Positions 21,030 to 33,094 of a stretch of DNA of 64,000 nt are shown piece by piece. The stretch comes from Morchella semilibera (lineage: Eukaryota > Ascomycota > Pezizomycetes > Pezizales > Morchellaceae). The stretch spans positions 3,928,001 through 3,992,000 of the forward strand of contig WBVU01000004.1 in assembly GCA_009192285.1 (NCBI GenBank), written 5' to 3'. Under the pieces are notes generated by a model. It had not been told where the DNA came from. It did not search any database and saw nothing but the letters and a program-made list of their open reading frames with translations. How positions within the stretch are numbered: position 1 is the first letter of the stretch; the number at the start of each line of letters is the position of its first letter. The position numbers were made by a program, and so were the translations under genes.

Positions 21030-22832
21030 GAAATCACCCCCCACTAGTATATACTGACTCATCATACATCCCATCCTCCCTCCTTGTAATGGCCTCGACA
21101 AAAATAATCATCTAAACCGCCTTCCTCTGGTTATTGAATATAGAGCTCTCCAAATGCTAGCACTGAAATACGCATTCCATGATACCCTACACCTCAAACC
21201 CAAAACTACCCCCACACTTCACCACTGAACGAGGAGTTCTCAAACTACAGGTCTTCATAGTTTTTCCTGATACAGGGGACTCTCCCGCGAATACTATGAT
21301 TTCACCGATCTTGGCATTTCACCATTCTGGTATGTTCGAGGTCTGCTATCAACCTCTTCTCTTGATGTGGTGCAGGAAGGGCAAATTCTCTCTCCTCCTT
21401 TCTGTTTTAATTTCGTGTCATGGACCACCTTTGATGAACTTACACATTTCCGCACATATAAATTCACATCGACTAATTGAGGACCTTTATGTTGTCAACA
21501 TCGAAGTGTTCACCTACTGCCCCGCTAATTATAAGGGTAACACCACCCGCCTAGCCCCATGTTGTCTTGGCAGGACGTGTGGAAGAGCTGTGGTGGGGGA
21601 ATCAAAGCCACCGTCGTTTGCCGAGTGTTTTCCTGCTACGGTTTCTTTTGTCACTACACTTAGTCACGCTCATTACTTTTTTCTCTGTCCCTTCCCTCTA
21701 TCACTTTGACTCTGTACGAAGAAAAGAGTCTACCCTAAGCCCTTGAATAAGGGTGAGTAGCCATGAGCTACCCAGGCAGCACTATATATACATTCATACC
21801 TTTAATTACTCAAAATATTAAAACCTACCCCCTATCATATATTGGCACCAGTGGCGAGAGATTTGATGAATAGGTGTAACATGTGTGTTCTGGGGCCAGA
21901 AAACTGGTTCATTCAAGATGGGCGTCCGTGGAGCACCCCTAGGTAGGTCTGTCTAATCCTGATTGGCACACGGAGGGACGGCCTGGTGCTAGGGCGTGGT
22001 CATTCAGGGCCCTAACCCTAGTTACATGGTAAACTCTGGAGGCATCAATTAAAATACCACACGTATATACGTATATCCTGTTTAGTAGCGGGGTACTCAG
22101 TCCCTCCTCTTGTAGATGGCCTTATCAAGGACCTTAGAGGCTGTACGGTGTTCCTGTTTACAATCACCGTATCTATTCGTTTGATAGCTCTGATATCTCT
22201 CGGTCTTAAAACCCCACTTCTCGAGTAATCACGTAAGCTAGGATAATCCTGGTGTTAGTCGCTTTCTACAGCTATAAGGAAGTGTGATAGTGAGTAAAGT
22301 CGATTATATCAATGTATACTGCTGTTCACAATGTATTGAGATAGAAAACACCTTCTGCGTCGTATCACTCCTATCGAATCCGTCTACAACGCTAGGAAGA
22401 GTATCCGCAAAATCTGAAGGATGGCCGGCTACTCTTCCTCACGGTTAACATCACCTCCGCTAAAGGTATGATCCTAGTCGCAGGACGTTCCCCAGCACGG
22501 TAAGGGTCGGGAAGCTGCGATCTAGGAATTAGACTGGCCGGGAGCTAACACCTCTCACTATTATCTGTGAACAAACGGAAACGATTACGGAGAAAGGTGC
22601 TGGACTAGCAAATATTTCGGGCCTTGACTAACAGGCGTGGCCTGTAAAGAGGCTTTGTGGCATTTGGAGCTCACGGTTCGGGAAAGTATAATAATGATTA
22701 CGGCGCTGGTAACTTCTCGTTTGGTAGCTCAAGCAAAGTAGGTATTTATGGAAAAGCTTTCAGCCAGCATTGAAAAATCAATAGGCCCTGGGCAAGTGTT
22801 TCCAACGCGATGGCGCCGGCAAGTCCAGCAGT

Positions 22833-22927
22833 GGATAATAAGTGATGGAACACAGCGATACCTATTTTGGTAAAACGCCACGAATATTTGGTGCTTGTAC
22901 CCTCAGGGCGTTCCATCACTTATTACC
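22833..22927. repeat. 95-bp inverted-repeat element
   Basis: GGATAATAAGTGATGGAAC (from 22833) is mirrored by GTTCCATCACTTATTACC ending at 22927, with one indel. The core is about 55 bp and has no coding capacity. Confidence 0.6.
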
Positions 22928-24028
22928 TATATGTTAGAGATAGTTGGCGGTATATCAGGGCGAACTCGACGCCACATTGGAGGTGCTCCACTGGAAACTA
23001 CTCTGCGCCCCTTATGACACTGATATATGTTTCTATGAAGTGAATATTCGAAGATGTTATGTATTTGCTTTGCTATATAAGCCTTTAACTCATCAAACCT
23101 TCAACTCTATAAGCCGAGGTTGGGAGAATCGCAGTTACGTGCTAGCCCACTCTCCACTCCTAGAAATTTTATGGAATGCGAATTCAGGATCTAACAAGGG
23201 GATTGGTCAACAATCATCAATAATCTTAGACTCAAACTAGCACCTGGCCATGCATTGGCCTACTTCTACTACAAGAATCATGACCAAGACATGAGGGCCC
23301 CTGTAAACTACTTTTAACTCTAGCAATGCAGTAACGAAGGTTATATACTATCGTCATCGATGCATACCTAAAGCACGTATAAATATAAAGCCAGTAAGGA
23401 GTCGATCTTACAGCACACCGCCAGCTCTGCTAAAGCAGGATATTACTCAGTTGATGCACTCAGGGTCCATATATATCCGTTGAGAGGGTATATTTGTTAT
23501 TGCTTCCTTGTATGAAAGTGAGAAACTGGGCTTGCGGAGTCGCTCGGAGATATTGATCCGGCTACTCAAGTACGCAGATTGCGGTTAAGAGAGTTTACAC
23601 ACGAGTGGCACCGGGACCAATAGTTGACGTTAGTTAACACCGAGAGTATGCCACACTTATCCGGTATGTACCCTATACGTAGACAACTAGAACCTCTGAA
23701 TTCTGATTCTGCAATTGGCCTGGCCGAGCCCAAACCTTGCTATTTTACTCGGTTCTGGTAAACACCAGTTCAACTTGAATCATGTTTTAGCGCTAGGCCG
23801 CCCTTGCAAGAACCCACAAAAATGGTCATGTTTACATATTGACAATATATTAGACGTTCCAGAAATATATATAATCGGATAGACCACACCCATTCTAATG
23901 CGCATATGTCGGGAAAGGCAGGGACACCTAAAGTGCAATCGATCTTAAACTAGGAATTCGGGATATGTAAAACGAAGTGCAGCTATCGCTTCCACGGAAA
24001 TAAGAATATTGTAAGGCATAAAGAGACG

Positions 24029-24404
24029 TATGGTGCGGCGCGTCTTAAAGGTGACATGTCTGTATTTCAGCTGGAACAATCTTGGCTGCTCCGAACCAAT
24101 TAGAGCATGGTAATCCAGCCACCTTATGGCTGGAAATCACATAGCCGCAATTCCGCAATGAAGAGGGTATAAATGGGTATAATACTGTTCCACTTCACCA
24201 AGTCTTGGCACTTTTTACATACAAAAATAGGTAAAAGGCATCGTGAATAACTTTTCAACCAGGCAAGATATCAAAAATCTATGATATCAAAATCTTTATC
24301 ATACCTATACCTACAATCTAATCTCATAGATTTTTGATATCTTGTCTGGTTGAAAAGTTATTCGCGCTGCAATTTCTGTCACCTTTAAGCTGCGCCGCAC
24401 CATA
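24029..24404. mobile_element. MITE family A, copy 1 (376 bp, TA-flanked)
   Basis: The terminal inverted repeats begin TGGTGCGGCGC and run to AAAGGTGACA (about 26 bp). Both ends are bounded by TA, as expected for Tc1/mariner/pogo-type target duplication. Inside is a second inverted repeat of about 38 bp containing CAAGATATCAAAAATCTATG and its complement. A diverged second copy is at 43309-43663. No coding capacity is visible, so movement would need a transposase from elsewhere. Confidence 0.8.
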
Positions 24405-25715
24405 TCTAGATTATAGCAGCAAACTGGGTATGGGGAACCTACACCGAATGATAGGATGTATGTATAATTGCACACGTACACTATCTCGCGGATATGATAG
24501 AGACGTCTGGACAAGGTTGTGGGTGAGGAAATTAAAGTAGAAGAGAACATTATGGGCCAGGATACCCTCTCCCCAACCCCCCGCGACAGATACAAAAAAC
24601 TGAGGACTCAGACATTTCACAATACTTTGGACATATTCCCCTCTATATATATGCATGAACCAGTGTTAGGCGGGGTCCAGATGGCCGAGTGCCTTGCATT
24701 TTGCGTGTTTCACCGGTTTCATAAACGGGGCCAAATTAACATTTGGCGGTGGTGGCCGCCGGAAAAGAGGATACTGAGTACCGGTACCGCCATGGAACCA
24801 AGCATTATATTTATTAGCTCATAAACAGAAGATTCTGCCATGGTGGGGGGCTCAAGAGTAAGTATATACCCCCCCCCCTCCCCCCGGGGGCAAAGTTCCT
24901 ATTGGCCTAGGGGTGCGTTTAGGTGTGTCCACCGATTTGAATGTCAAGATAGAATTTAAGCGGAGGGGCTACGATAGATCACGAGTAGAATTGGTACGCG
25001 GATATATATAGGGGGTCCGGGGTGGTCAGTATTAGGGTATGTAGTGGAGTTATGTATCTCGGGGCTCAGGAAGGCATAGGCAGGTAATGGCCCCGATTAG
25101 ACCCTAAAGTTTAGTAGCCTTTACAAAATTTATGGTCAAACGAAACACTGAAAGACTGTCGATAAACGAAAATCGCGTTTCTGGAACTAGTACTGTTGAT
25201 ATCATGTCGAACTCAATTTCACGGGGAGAATTATATATAAAACACAAACCTGTCCCCGATCCCAATCTTCATATTCCAATGCTTTGATTTAAGAACACTC
25301 GGTTCAGGACAGAATGAAACTTACAGTTCTTCCCCCTCTGCAACACCACTTTCCCCCTCCTAGTAACCGCTATTCCACGTTAGGCTATAGTCATCAATGA
25401 GGCCCTCGCCTGCTGCTGGAGGACTGGGATAACATGCCGGGATGACGGTGAATGCAGGGACGGTGATCTAGTTTGTGCCGGCTCGGGCCGTGATAAGATT
25501 TGCTTCACAACTTAATATTGTCCATTGCGGTGTATATAAAGTTAGGTATGACATTTAGGCTCATTGGATGCGGACTTGATTATGCATGTCGGAGCCGGTA
25601 GAGCTCACGATAATATGATAGACTCTATCTATGCGGGACCGGGGGAGGCCAGGCGTGATAAAGGATAACCTGGGTTTCAAGACATTTTCTACCCGAAGTG
25701 GCATGGGTAATTTTA

Positions 25716-25837
25716 TAGTCGCAACTCGAACTCGATATGTCGGATTGCTAAGATTTAAAATCCTAGAGGATTTCGAGTTCGTACAGGACAGTAAGGATTC
25801 GGCGTGTTGAGATGCGGCATATCGAGTTGCGGCTGTA
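25716..25837. repeat. 122-bp inverted-repeat element
   Basis: TAGTCGCAACTCG plus CGATATG on the left is mirrored by CATATCGAGTTGCGGC at the right end, with a short insertion in the left arm. Both ends carry TA. It may be another TA-specific MITE. Confidence 0.45.
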
Positions 25838-27490
25838 GAGTACTAATTATAACTGCACTGCAGGGCGATGTTGTTACTCTACTAGATCTAGCATAACCCG
25901 TGAGGCATAAATGGAACCAAGATTCTGATTACCCTGTCTTAAATCGAGACTTGATCGCCGACTCGCTAGAACCTGCTAATACATGTAAGTTACATAAGAG
26001 AGGGAGGGTCGTTTCTCATGCGCGACAGTGGTTTTTTGCCACCGGTGTGGACTGTAATTAACTAGTGTACCGCGTGACCGCGCCTAAAACACAATTTTAT
26101 ATGATTACTTCACACTGAACAATCTACTCATTAGGTAGTTTTAATTCAGTAAATACTACCCTCGATCTATTTATATTGTATGAGAGTGACAAAATTGAAG
26201 GTGTGCTTCGCATAATAAATTTCAGACAAGCGATGCCGTTGGATAATTAAGAACCCCCACCCCTCAATGCCTATTATATCTCGTAACCCTTAATGACACC
26301 TCGGCACCGGAACACAAAATATCACTCGTATAAGGCCTGGTCGGTGTTAGTACGTTCATTGACTAGCTGAATACAGCCTCGTGTACTGATCGATTTTTCA
26401 GTACTGGGGTGTCCACATTGTGCTTTTCTGATTTTGCCCCCCAAGATGATCTGATATCGATGAGGGTAAGTGGTGCACATCAATAACTTATCGGTGAAAA
26501 CTCCCAACCATCGTGGAGAGATGCTCAATATTAGAATTATCATTTTTGCTAGTTATAATCGACAGTAAATGTGAATACCCAAGGCTTTCCTACATGCATT
26601 AGGGACCTTCGCCTGAATAACATGAGGGGTAATCGTAAAGAATGATTCTAGAGATTGGTGCTCTATAGATTAAGCATGGTATTCGAAAAGTGCTATATGA
26701 TATCCATCTTTCATGCGTTACTTATTGAGTATTTCATTTGGTTTTTAAAAAATCCTTTAGGGTACCAATGTCCGACTATAGAATACTTCGGAGAAGCAAC
26801 AGATAATCGATTGATCACAGCCTGCATACGTATCACATGAGGTGTGTCAGCTATTGATGCGTTTTAAGGCCTGCCTCTGATGTCTGAAAAATCTCAGTAT
26901 TGGCACAATAGAAACAGGACTAGAATTCTGGGGTGTCGCGATCGGCGGTCTTGGTCCCCATGTGTCGCATTGTTTGGTCGGGAAAAATGTGTTATTTTAG
27001 GAGACTGCTAAAATGCAATAAGTTTAGATCTTGCGAATAGTATCGAATATCGCGATAGTTTTCAAATCTAGTTATAGTATACAGTGATTTCCGGGTCTGT
27101 AGAGATAGAACTAACTAGGTGATATGGGGGTTTGTGGGCTCGCCGGTTGTCGGTAAATATGCTAAACCTTAATTTTCCAGTCCTTGAGATGAATCGCCCG
27201 CCTTTGTTTAAGGCGTAATTAGATATTACACGATTAATGGTTTCTTTCCTTTGGGAGTCAGGATTTCAGAGGGCAGGGAGCGTGTTAGGCCACAGGGGGA
27301 ATGATATATATCTCCATCCACCCACCACTACGGAGGAGATCTTGTAGGGGAAGTAGAGCTCCAGCTTGGAACATGCATAAAGTTTTCTAGCTGGGTCGAT
27401 TGTATTTCCCAATCGCTTTTCGAGGCGCTTATCTTCTCCAATTGCAATTCCTATATGCAAATAAAGAACGGACGAATCCGCGGCGACATA

Positions 27491-27778
27491 GTAAAGTCCC
27501 TACCCAAAAGTTTTCGTGAAAGGGCCAATTACCACCCAAACTAGGTGGAACCAGGTTCCAAGTGTAGAACCACAACACAATGAATTATAACGATGGACAG
27601 AGGTAAAATATTTTCACCCTTGGGAGAAGCCCGTTGCACATCTTTGAATTGGTAGAAAAAAGTGGTTAAGGTGTAATAAGGCACTTCAGTGGAGAACCTG
27701 TCGCTAGGTAGATTTGTATGGGTTTCGCCACTTAACTGCTTTTAGGCCTTCACGAAAACTTTTGGGTAGGGACTTTAC
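27491..27778. mobile_element. 288-bp MITE with perfect 30-bp terminal inverted repeats
   Basis: The arms 27491-27520 and 27749-27778 are exact reverse complements; the left arm begins GTAAAGTCCCTACCCAAAAG. The interior has no coding capacity. A target duplication is not clear: the left flank ends ATA and the right flank begins AATA. Identical arms suggest recent insertion or conversion. Confidence 0.8.
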
Positions 27779-28044
27779 AATACAACCATTTTTGCGGCAA
27801 CATACCCATGTATCTGGAGTAGCGGAAGTAGAGTCGTATATCTACGTAAGTAGCCTTAAAACTCGCCTTGCCATGTGCTTACTTCTCTGAGCACATAAGG
27901 TGTTCCAGGAGACGATATTCAGAGCGATCGATACCTTAGTACGATCGTACTCACTTGACGAATACCTTCTGTTGATTGAATTGAATCATACGCATTTGTA
28001 TAAGTTCATTGGCAGTATCGGTCGAGTGAGGGTAGACAAGTACC

Positions 28045-29025
28045 TACATGTACAGGCTGTAGATATTCCTTTTTGTAAACTGTATATATATGTACTCGTT
28101 TACGAGTACATATGCCTGGCCTGCTCATAGGGTAAGATAACGAGAGGCTAGAGTTTTCCGAGAGGCGGGCACTGTACAAGCAGCGCACAAATGACACCGT
28201 ACTGGATTGCCAAGAGTTGCGTAAGGAAGTATAGCGGGCACTCTATCTGATAGACGGTCAGTCCGAATTGCGACCCGAGACACTTAAACCCTTTATGGCA
28301 ACGTGATGAATATAACGCTAAATAAGTCTGAGCTGTAGTTTCCAGCATGCGTGACAGTTTGTGACACTTTTTCAATTCTGGGCGCTTTTTATAGCACGGG
28401 GTTTAAGTGTCTCGTTGCCATTCGGATTGACCGTCTATCAGAAATACATGTAAGTACCTACATGTAGCTAGGTACTGTCTCACTGAGTATTGGACACTGG
28501 CCGTGTTGACAGGCAGGGGTTTTTTTGGCCAATAACTGGGCTTGGCTATTTCTCTCTGGTGAGATCCGTCAATATATACCCAATATCCATCCATCATCAC
28601 CCCGTGAACAACCTATGAATCGGGATTCAATGTACCTACCATAACTGTAGTAATAAAGTGATATATGATATGTGTTAATATAATACGATCGACAACATCC
28701 ATGCATACACATATGCATGGCCAAGATAAGGTTACATGTATGTTCGAGGTCGGCGTGGCAGGTGACACCGACCGGGAGACTCCGAATGGGAGTAGACCCA
28801 TTAAAACACTTTCTTCGTATTCGATCGATTTATAATTTAGGGATTGAATTACGTGGTTTTATATGCCAGGTCAGGCAAAAAAAATCTTGGTTTACAAATT
28901 AAGTAAATCCCTAAACCCACTGGTTGCACCGTCGTGGCCAAGCCCACATTCCCTGCCCCCTATCTTCCCCCCATACCAATCATCATTCATCATCAGCCCA
29001 TGAACATAACCGGTATATACATGTA
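28045..29025. promoter_or_regulatory. cluster of five TACATGTA palindromes upstream of the DUF3433 gene
   Basis: Perfect palindromes start at 28045, 28445, 28459, 28733 and 29018. The last is 136 bp upstream of the DUF3433 ATG. Five copies in under 1 kb is the densest cluster in the window. A role in transcription is inferred, not shown. Confidence 0.35.
28247..28441. mobile_element. 195-bp MITE with about 43-bp terminal inverted repeats
   Basis: The left arm starts CTGATAGACGGTCAGTCCGA and ends ACTTAAACCC. The right arm ends in the complement, with about four mismatches and a short indel. The core is about 107 bp and non-coding. It lies 0.7 kb upstream of the DUF3433 gene. Confidence 0.75.
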
Positions 29026-29153
29026 TGTATGTATGCACTCTTGGCTGTTCTATCGATCCCGCTTGCCGATGAGCACGTTATAAAGGTGAGGGGGTTCGGG
29101 ATATATTAACACTCTAGCCACACTTTCTATATCTCCCTGCTTGGGTCGTTACG

Positions 29154-32100
29154 ATGGGAACGCAAACGAGATATTCTTCGGTGCTTCAATTGCAAGAGAC
29201 ACCCATCTGCTCGAACTGGCGTCCTTGGCCAATTCGGTTTCGTTTTCTTTTATTCTTTGTGATTTTGTGTTTAGTACTCGTTGCAGGCCTTGAAGTTCTA
29301 ATATATGTTTGCTCGCCTGACGGATGTCCTCTTGTGGGCAAATCATTAAATGATGGGTTCATCATACCTGATGCATCGTCGGCGGGGGCTGTGTTTGTTT
29401 ATGTTTTACTTCCAACGATCCTCGCAGTATTCTTTGGGCTTCTTTGTGCACTCATTCACCACGATTGTATGCGCATGGAACCATGGTTTCAACTTAGCAA
29501 GCCCGAGGGTGCTGTAGCAGAGGACTCGCTTTTTCTTGAGTACTCATATATGTTCCCGCCTTTCGTTCCCTTCCTGGCGGCAAAGAAACGGTTCGTTCCC
29601 AATCATGCCTCCTTAATCGTTAAACTGACGAGCTTTGCAGGCATTTCAATGTAGTTGGGTCATCATTTATACTTTTATTAAGTTCGGTGGTGCTTACTCC
29701 GATGACTGCCGGTATTTTCGACGACACTAGGGTCCATTTGCCCTTGACAAAAAATGTGACGTATCCAGTTATAAATTGGTCACGCCCGACGGACAAGTAC
29801 AAGGACTTAGAGCCAGATGTTGCCCTTTACTCCGCCAGTCTCTATCACCTGGCCTACATGCGCGTGTGGCTTAATTCATCACTGCCCGCATTTACGACTG
29901 AAGATTATGCACTTGAGCCGTGGAATTTTGGCAATACTCGCGTTGATACCAACAACGGAACCTCCAGGAAAGAAAAACGCTCGTCCGAACATCAATGGAC
30001 AGGACCCACCCTTATGTATGAAGCCGACCTAGAATGTGAGGAAGCAGATAGGAGCCCAATAACAGTAGGCGAAAGTGGCATACTTGGCTATAACCTCACC
30101 TCGAGCCTTTTAGGCTATTCTATGCGATTATGGGACCCCGGTATGGTAGAATATAATGACACTACACTCATGCAGCGCCTTCAAGAGACGGTTCCTGGCT
30201 TCTCTACCAATGAGATTAACTCGGAGGAGTTTAACAACAGAGCTTGGTATTTCTCGCCCGGAACAGACTACAATAATCTTGCCCTACCGATCTATGACTG
30301 GGCAATAAATGGAACCAACAGCAGTATGTACGAGTCAGCTGTGTACATTTGGGCGTCTGGAAGACCATGGGAAAGTTCTACAGTCACAGGGTCGATGCTT
30401 CCGCTCCGGTGGACTGCGATCATTTGCGTTCCTCGTTATTATGAATCCAACGTGAATGCAACGGTGCTCATGCCCTCCGGAGCGGTTCACGATATCGACA
30501 TGGCCGGTAAAAGGATCCCACTCGACACGGATATCACCTCCTCCAACATCAACAGTTTCTTTAAAAACTTCAACGATGGTTATACTAGTTATGGGTTGGG
30601 TTTAGCAGTGGTTGGTGATGACGGCTTCATAGATTTCGAATTCGGGTCTCTCCCAGAGAGCCCGGCAGATAGTGCTGGCCAATCAGTGAGACGTTTCGGA
30701 GGCATCAAGTATGAGCCACGTGTGAGGTCCAACTCTCTATGTCCAGAACTTGCCTTATACTCTCAAAGCAATGATACACTGGAGACACTGTTCGAGCCGG
30801 AAAAACTTGCTGAGATGTACGGATCTGCTTTCAAACTTGTTTTCGCAATGCTAAGTACGGACAAGTGGCTGAGAGGACAATCAAACCATCGTGCTCCGAG
30901 TGTGATAAGGGCAGATGTCTGGGTGCCGGGGTTTGGGGTGAATGAAGTGTGGTGCCGGTGCTCACAGGGCGTGATTGTTGTAATTGCAATGCTAGCCGTG
31001 TTGCTGATGGTCTTGGGTCGCCAGTGTCATTTGGACGGAGAGCCCAATAGTCTAGCTAGCGCTCTAGCGATTCTTCACAGAAGTCCTGCTCTCAGCAGAC
31101 AGCTGGAACAATCAGAGTTTCAAAGGATGAAGGAGTTAAGGAGTGCGCTAGCGAACAATGGAGCGCGATACCATTTGGTACTTGAACCAAATGTAGGACC
31201 GCGAGTTGAAGTAATAGAAACGGTTGACGCAGTACCGATTGTCGTTCTCGATAGTTCAGAAGGCGCAGTGAATCAAGATACCTGGCCCACTAACTTTTAC
31301 TCGGGGGTGTTTTTTGCGAGTTTCTTTATATCGATGGTGGCCTTGACTATTTCGGTGTATGCCAGCGATAAGGCGAATAATGGTAAGCTACCCACCGAAC
31401 CCGCCGTTATTGTAGCCAGCATTCAGTCGAGTGTTATATTACGCTAAGATTTAATCACTTCTAACCGAAAAATAGGACTATTTTCACCTGCCCCGGCAAA
31501 TTCATTTCGCTATAAAATCCTGTTTTCATACTTCCCGACACTTTTAGGAACCATCATTGAGCCTCTTCTGGTAACACTTGGGAGTTATTATTGCATGTTT
31601 GGACCTTATACGCTCCTTCACCGTGGGCATGGCGCAAGCAGTAAAACGACTCTTTCCGTTGACTACGATCAGTCTCCTCCACATTTCCAGATCTTTCGCT
31701 CTTTCCGTTCTGGGGACTTCACTCTCGGTGGATTGGCGGTTTCAATATTACTTTCAAACGTACTTTCCGTCGCACTTTCCGGCATATTCACGCCAAACTT
31801 TGCCCCTTCAAATATCATACTCCCAGCGGAAGAGCTTGGAAGTCCCAGATTTAAGGGTAACTTTAGCGATATGAACGGCCTAGACATCCATTACACCTTA
31901 TCGGGCACTCTATCCGGCAAGGTTCAACGGCCTATTTGGACTACCGATAAGTATTATATCCTTCCGTTCACTCTCAATCCTAATACTGGGTTTGAAACAA
32001 TTACCGCCAAGACCCTTGGACTTGGAGCGGAAGTCGACTGCTCGTATGTCCCCGCCGCCGATATCACATCCTACTGCGTTTCCATTTCCAATAATACATA

Positions 32101-33094
32101 CACGACAGAAGCATGCCCTTTAGAAGCCATGCAGGAAGAACAGAAGGCTGCCCTCACCGCGGCCGACCCTTGCTGGCCACGCATTGAAGAGGGTGATCAG
32201 ATTAATGGGCTGCCAGGTGAAGAAAAGCCAGCGTTGTGGAGGTTTCCTCTGGGAGATGATTTCATACTAAGCCCGCAATGCCGAAACATATTCTTCCTCG
32301 CCCGGATGCAACTCCTCGAAACCTCCTATAACAGCACTATCCCACAAACGAGCATCTCACTACTCCGTTGTAGCATTTCCCACGAGAGCGTACACCTCAC
32401 CGCGACAGTAGACTCTGAAGGGAATGTCCAGGGAATCCAAGATGTTGTACCTTTGTCGCCTACAGAACTAAACAACCTCCACTCGGGAAGAATCGAAGAG
32501 CTCACGACTACATTCCTTAATATAAGCGTTGAATATGCAATTATATCAAGTTCGGAAAGTGAGAAGTTGCTGTGGTATAACTCACACCTTGCGGCATTCA
32601 ATCCACAAGTAAGAATTCTCAACAAAGTGCCGGACAAATCAATTTTACCACGAGCATTCGAGGAAGTCTTTCGCCGTCTCTATGCAATGGGAATAGAACT
32701 ACATAGGGCAGAGTTACTAGAATATCTGGGGGTTCCGAGAAAAATTGAAGCAAAGGCGGTGGTAATGAGAGATAAAGTAGATGTTTCTACGCCGATGTTC
32801 GTGATTACGATTGGCATCTTGTTATACACTACGATCGTGATACTGTTACTATACTGGGGACCTCGACATGGAAAGAGAAAAGAGGGTCATGCACCCACTT
32901 GTATGGCTGCAATGTGGTCACATTTGTATGCAAGCGATGCAAGGCGGTTATGTGGGGAGATAAGAGGGGCTACCATGGAGGTCCGCCTGGCAAAGCTGGA
33001 TCAATCCGAATCTAGGTTTACATATGGACAGTTCACCAGGGATGGAGGTAAGCATGTAGGTGTCTTTATAGCACCCATGCCTACAGAGGGTTAG
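29154..33094 (+). CDS. DUF3433-domain membrane protein, 1265 aa (3 exons)
   Basis: Exons are 29154..29590, 29641..31382 and 31476..33094. The introns are 50 and 93 nt, the latter with branch CTTCTAAC and donor GTAAGC, and both joints are in phase. The protein is a polytopic membrane protein with the two-halved architecture of fungal DUF3433 proteins. Hydrophobic spans include FRFLLFFVILCLVLVAGLEV, VFVYVLLPTILAVFFGLLCA, SSFILLLSSVVL, GVIVVIAMLAVLLMVLG, FYSGVFFASFFISMVALTI, FSYFPTLLGTIIEPLLV, LGGLAVSILLSNVLSVALSG and MFVITIGILLYTTIVILLLY. Each half has a signature, LSKPEGAVAEDSLFLEYSY in the first and IIEPLLV..MFGPYTLLHRG in the second, and long non-cytoplasmic loops with many N-glycosylation sequons lie between spans. 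Family function is unknown. A paralogue starts near 62.6 kb. Confidence 0.92.

Larger units (their letters stand above)
16333..29153. other. 12.8-kb gene desert rich in inverted-repeat elements
   Basis: No gene is convincing. Open frames such as 19230-19583 (117 codons), 21179-21709 (176 codons) and 22944-23240 show no domain, no splicing partner and no plausible composition. The stretch contains hairpin elements at 18500-18588, 22833-22927 and 25716-25837. It also contains MITEs at 24029-24404, 27491-27778 and 28247-28441, a T25-A9 tract (20996-21029) and eight TACATGTA palindromes, five of them crowded just upstream of the DUF3433 gene. Confidence 0.65.

Noticed and set aside
21179-21709. 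176-codon open frame
   Set aside because: The translation shows no domain, no periodic or membrane structure and irregular composition, in a repeat-rich desert.
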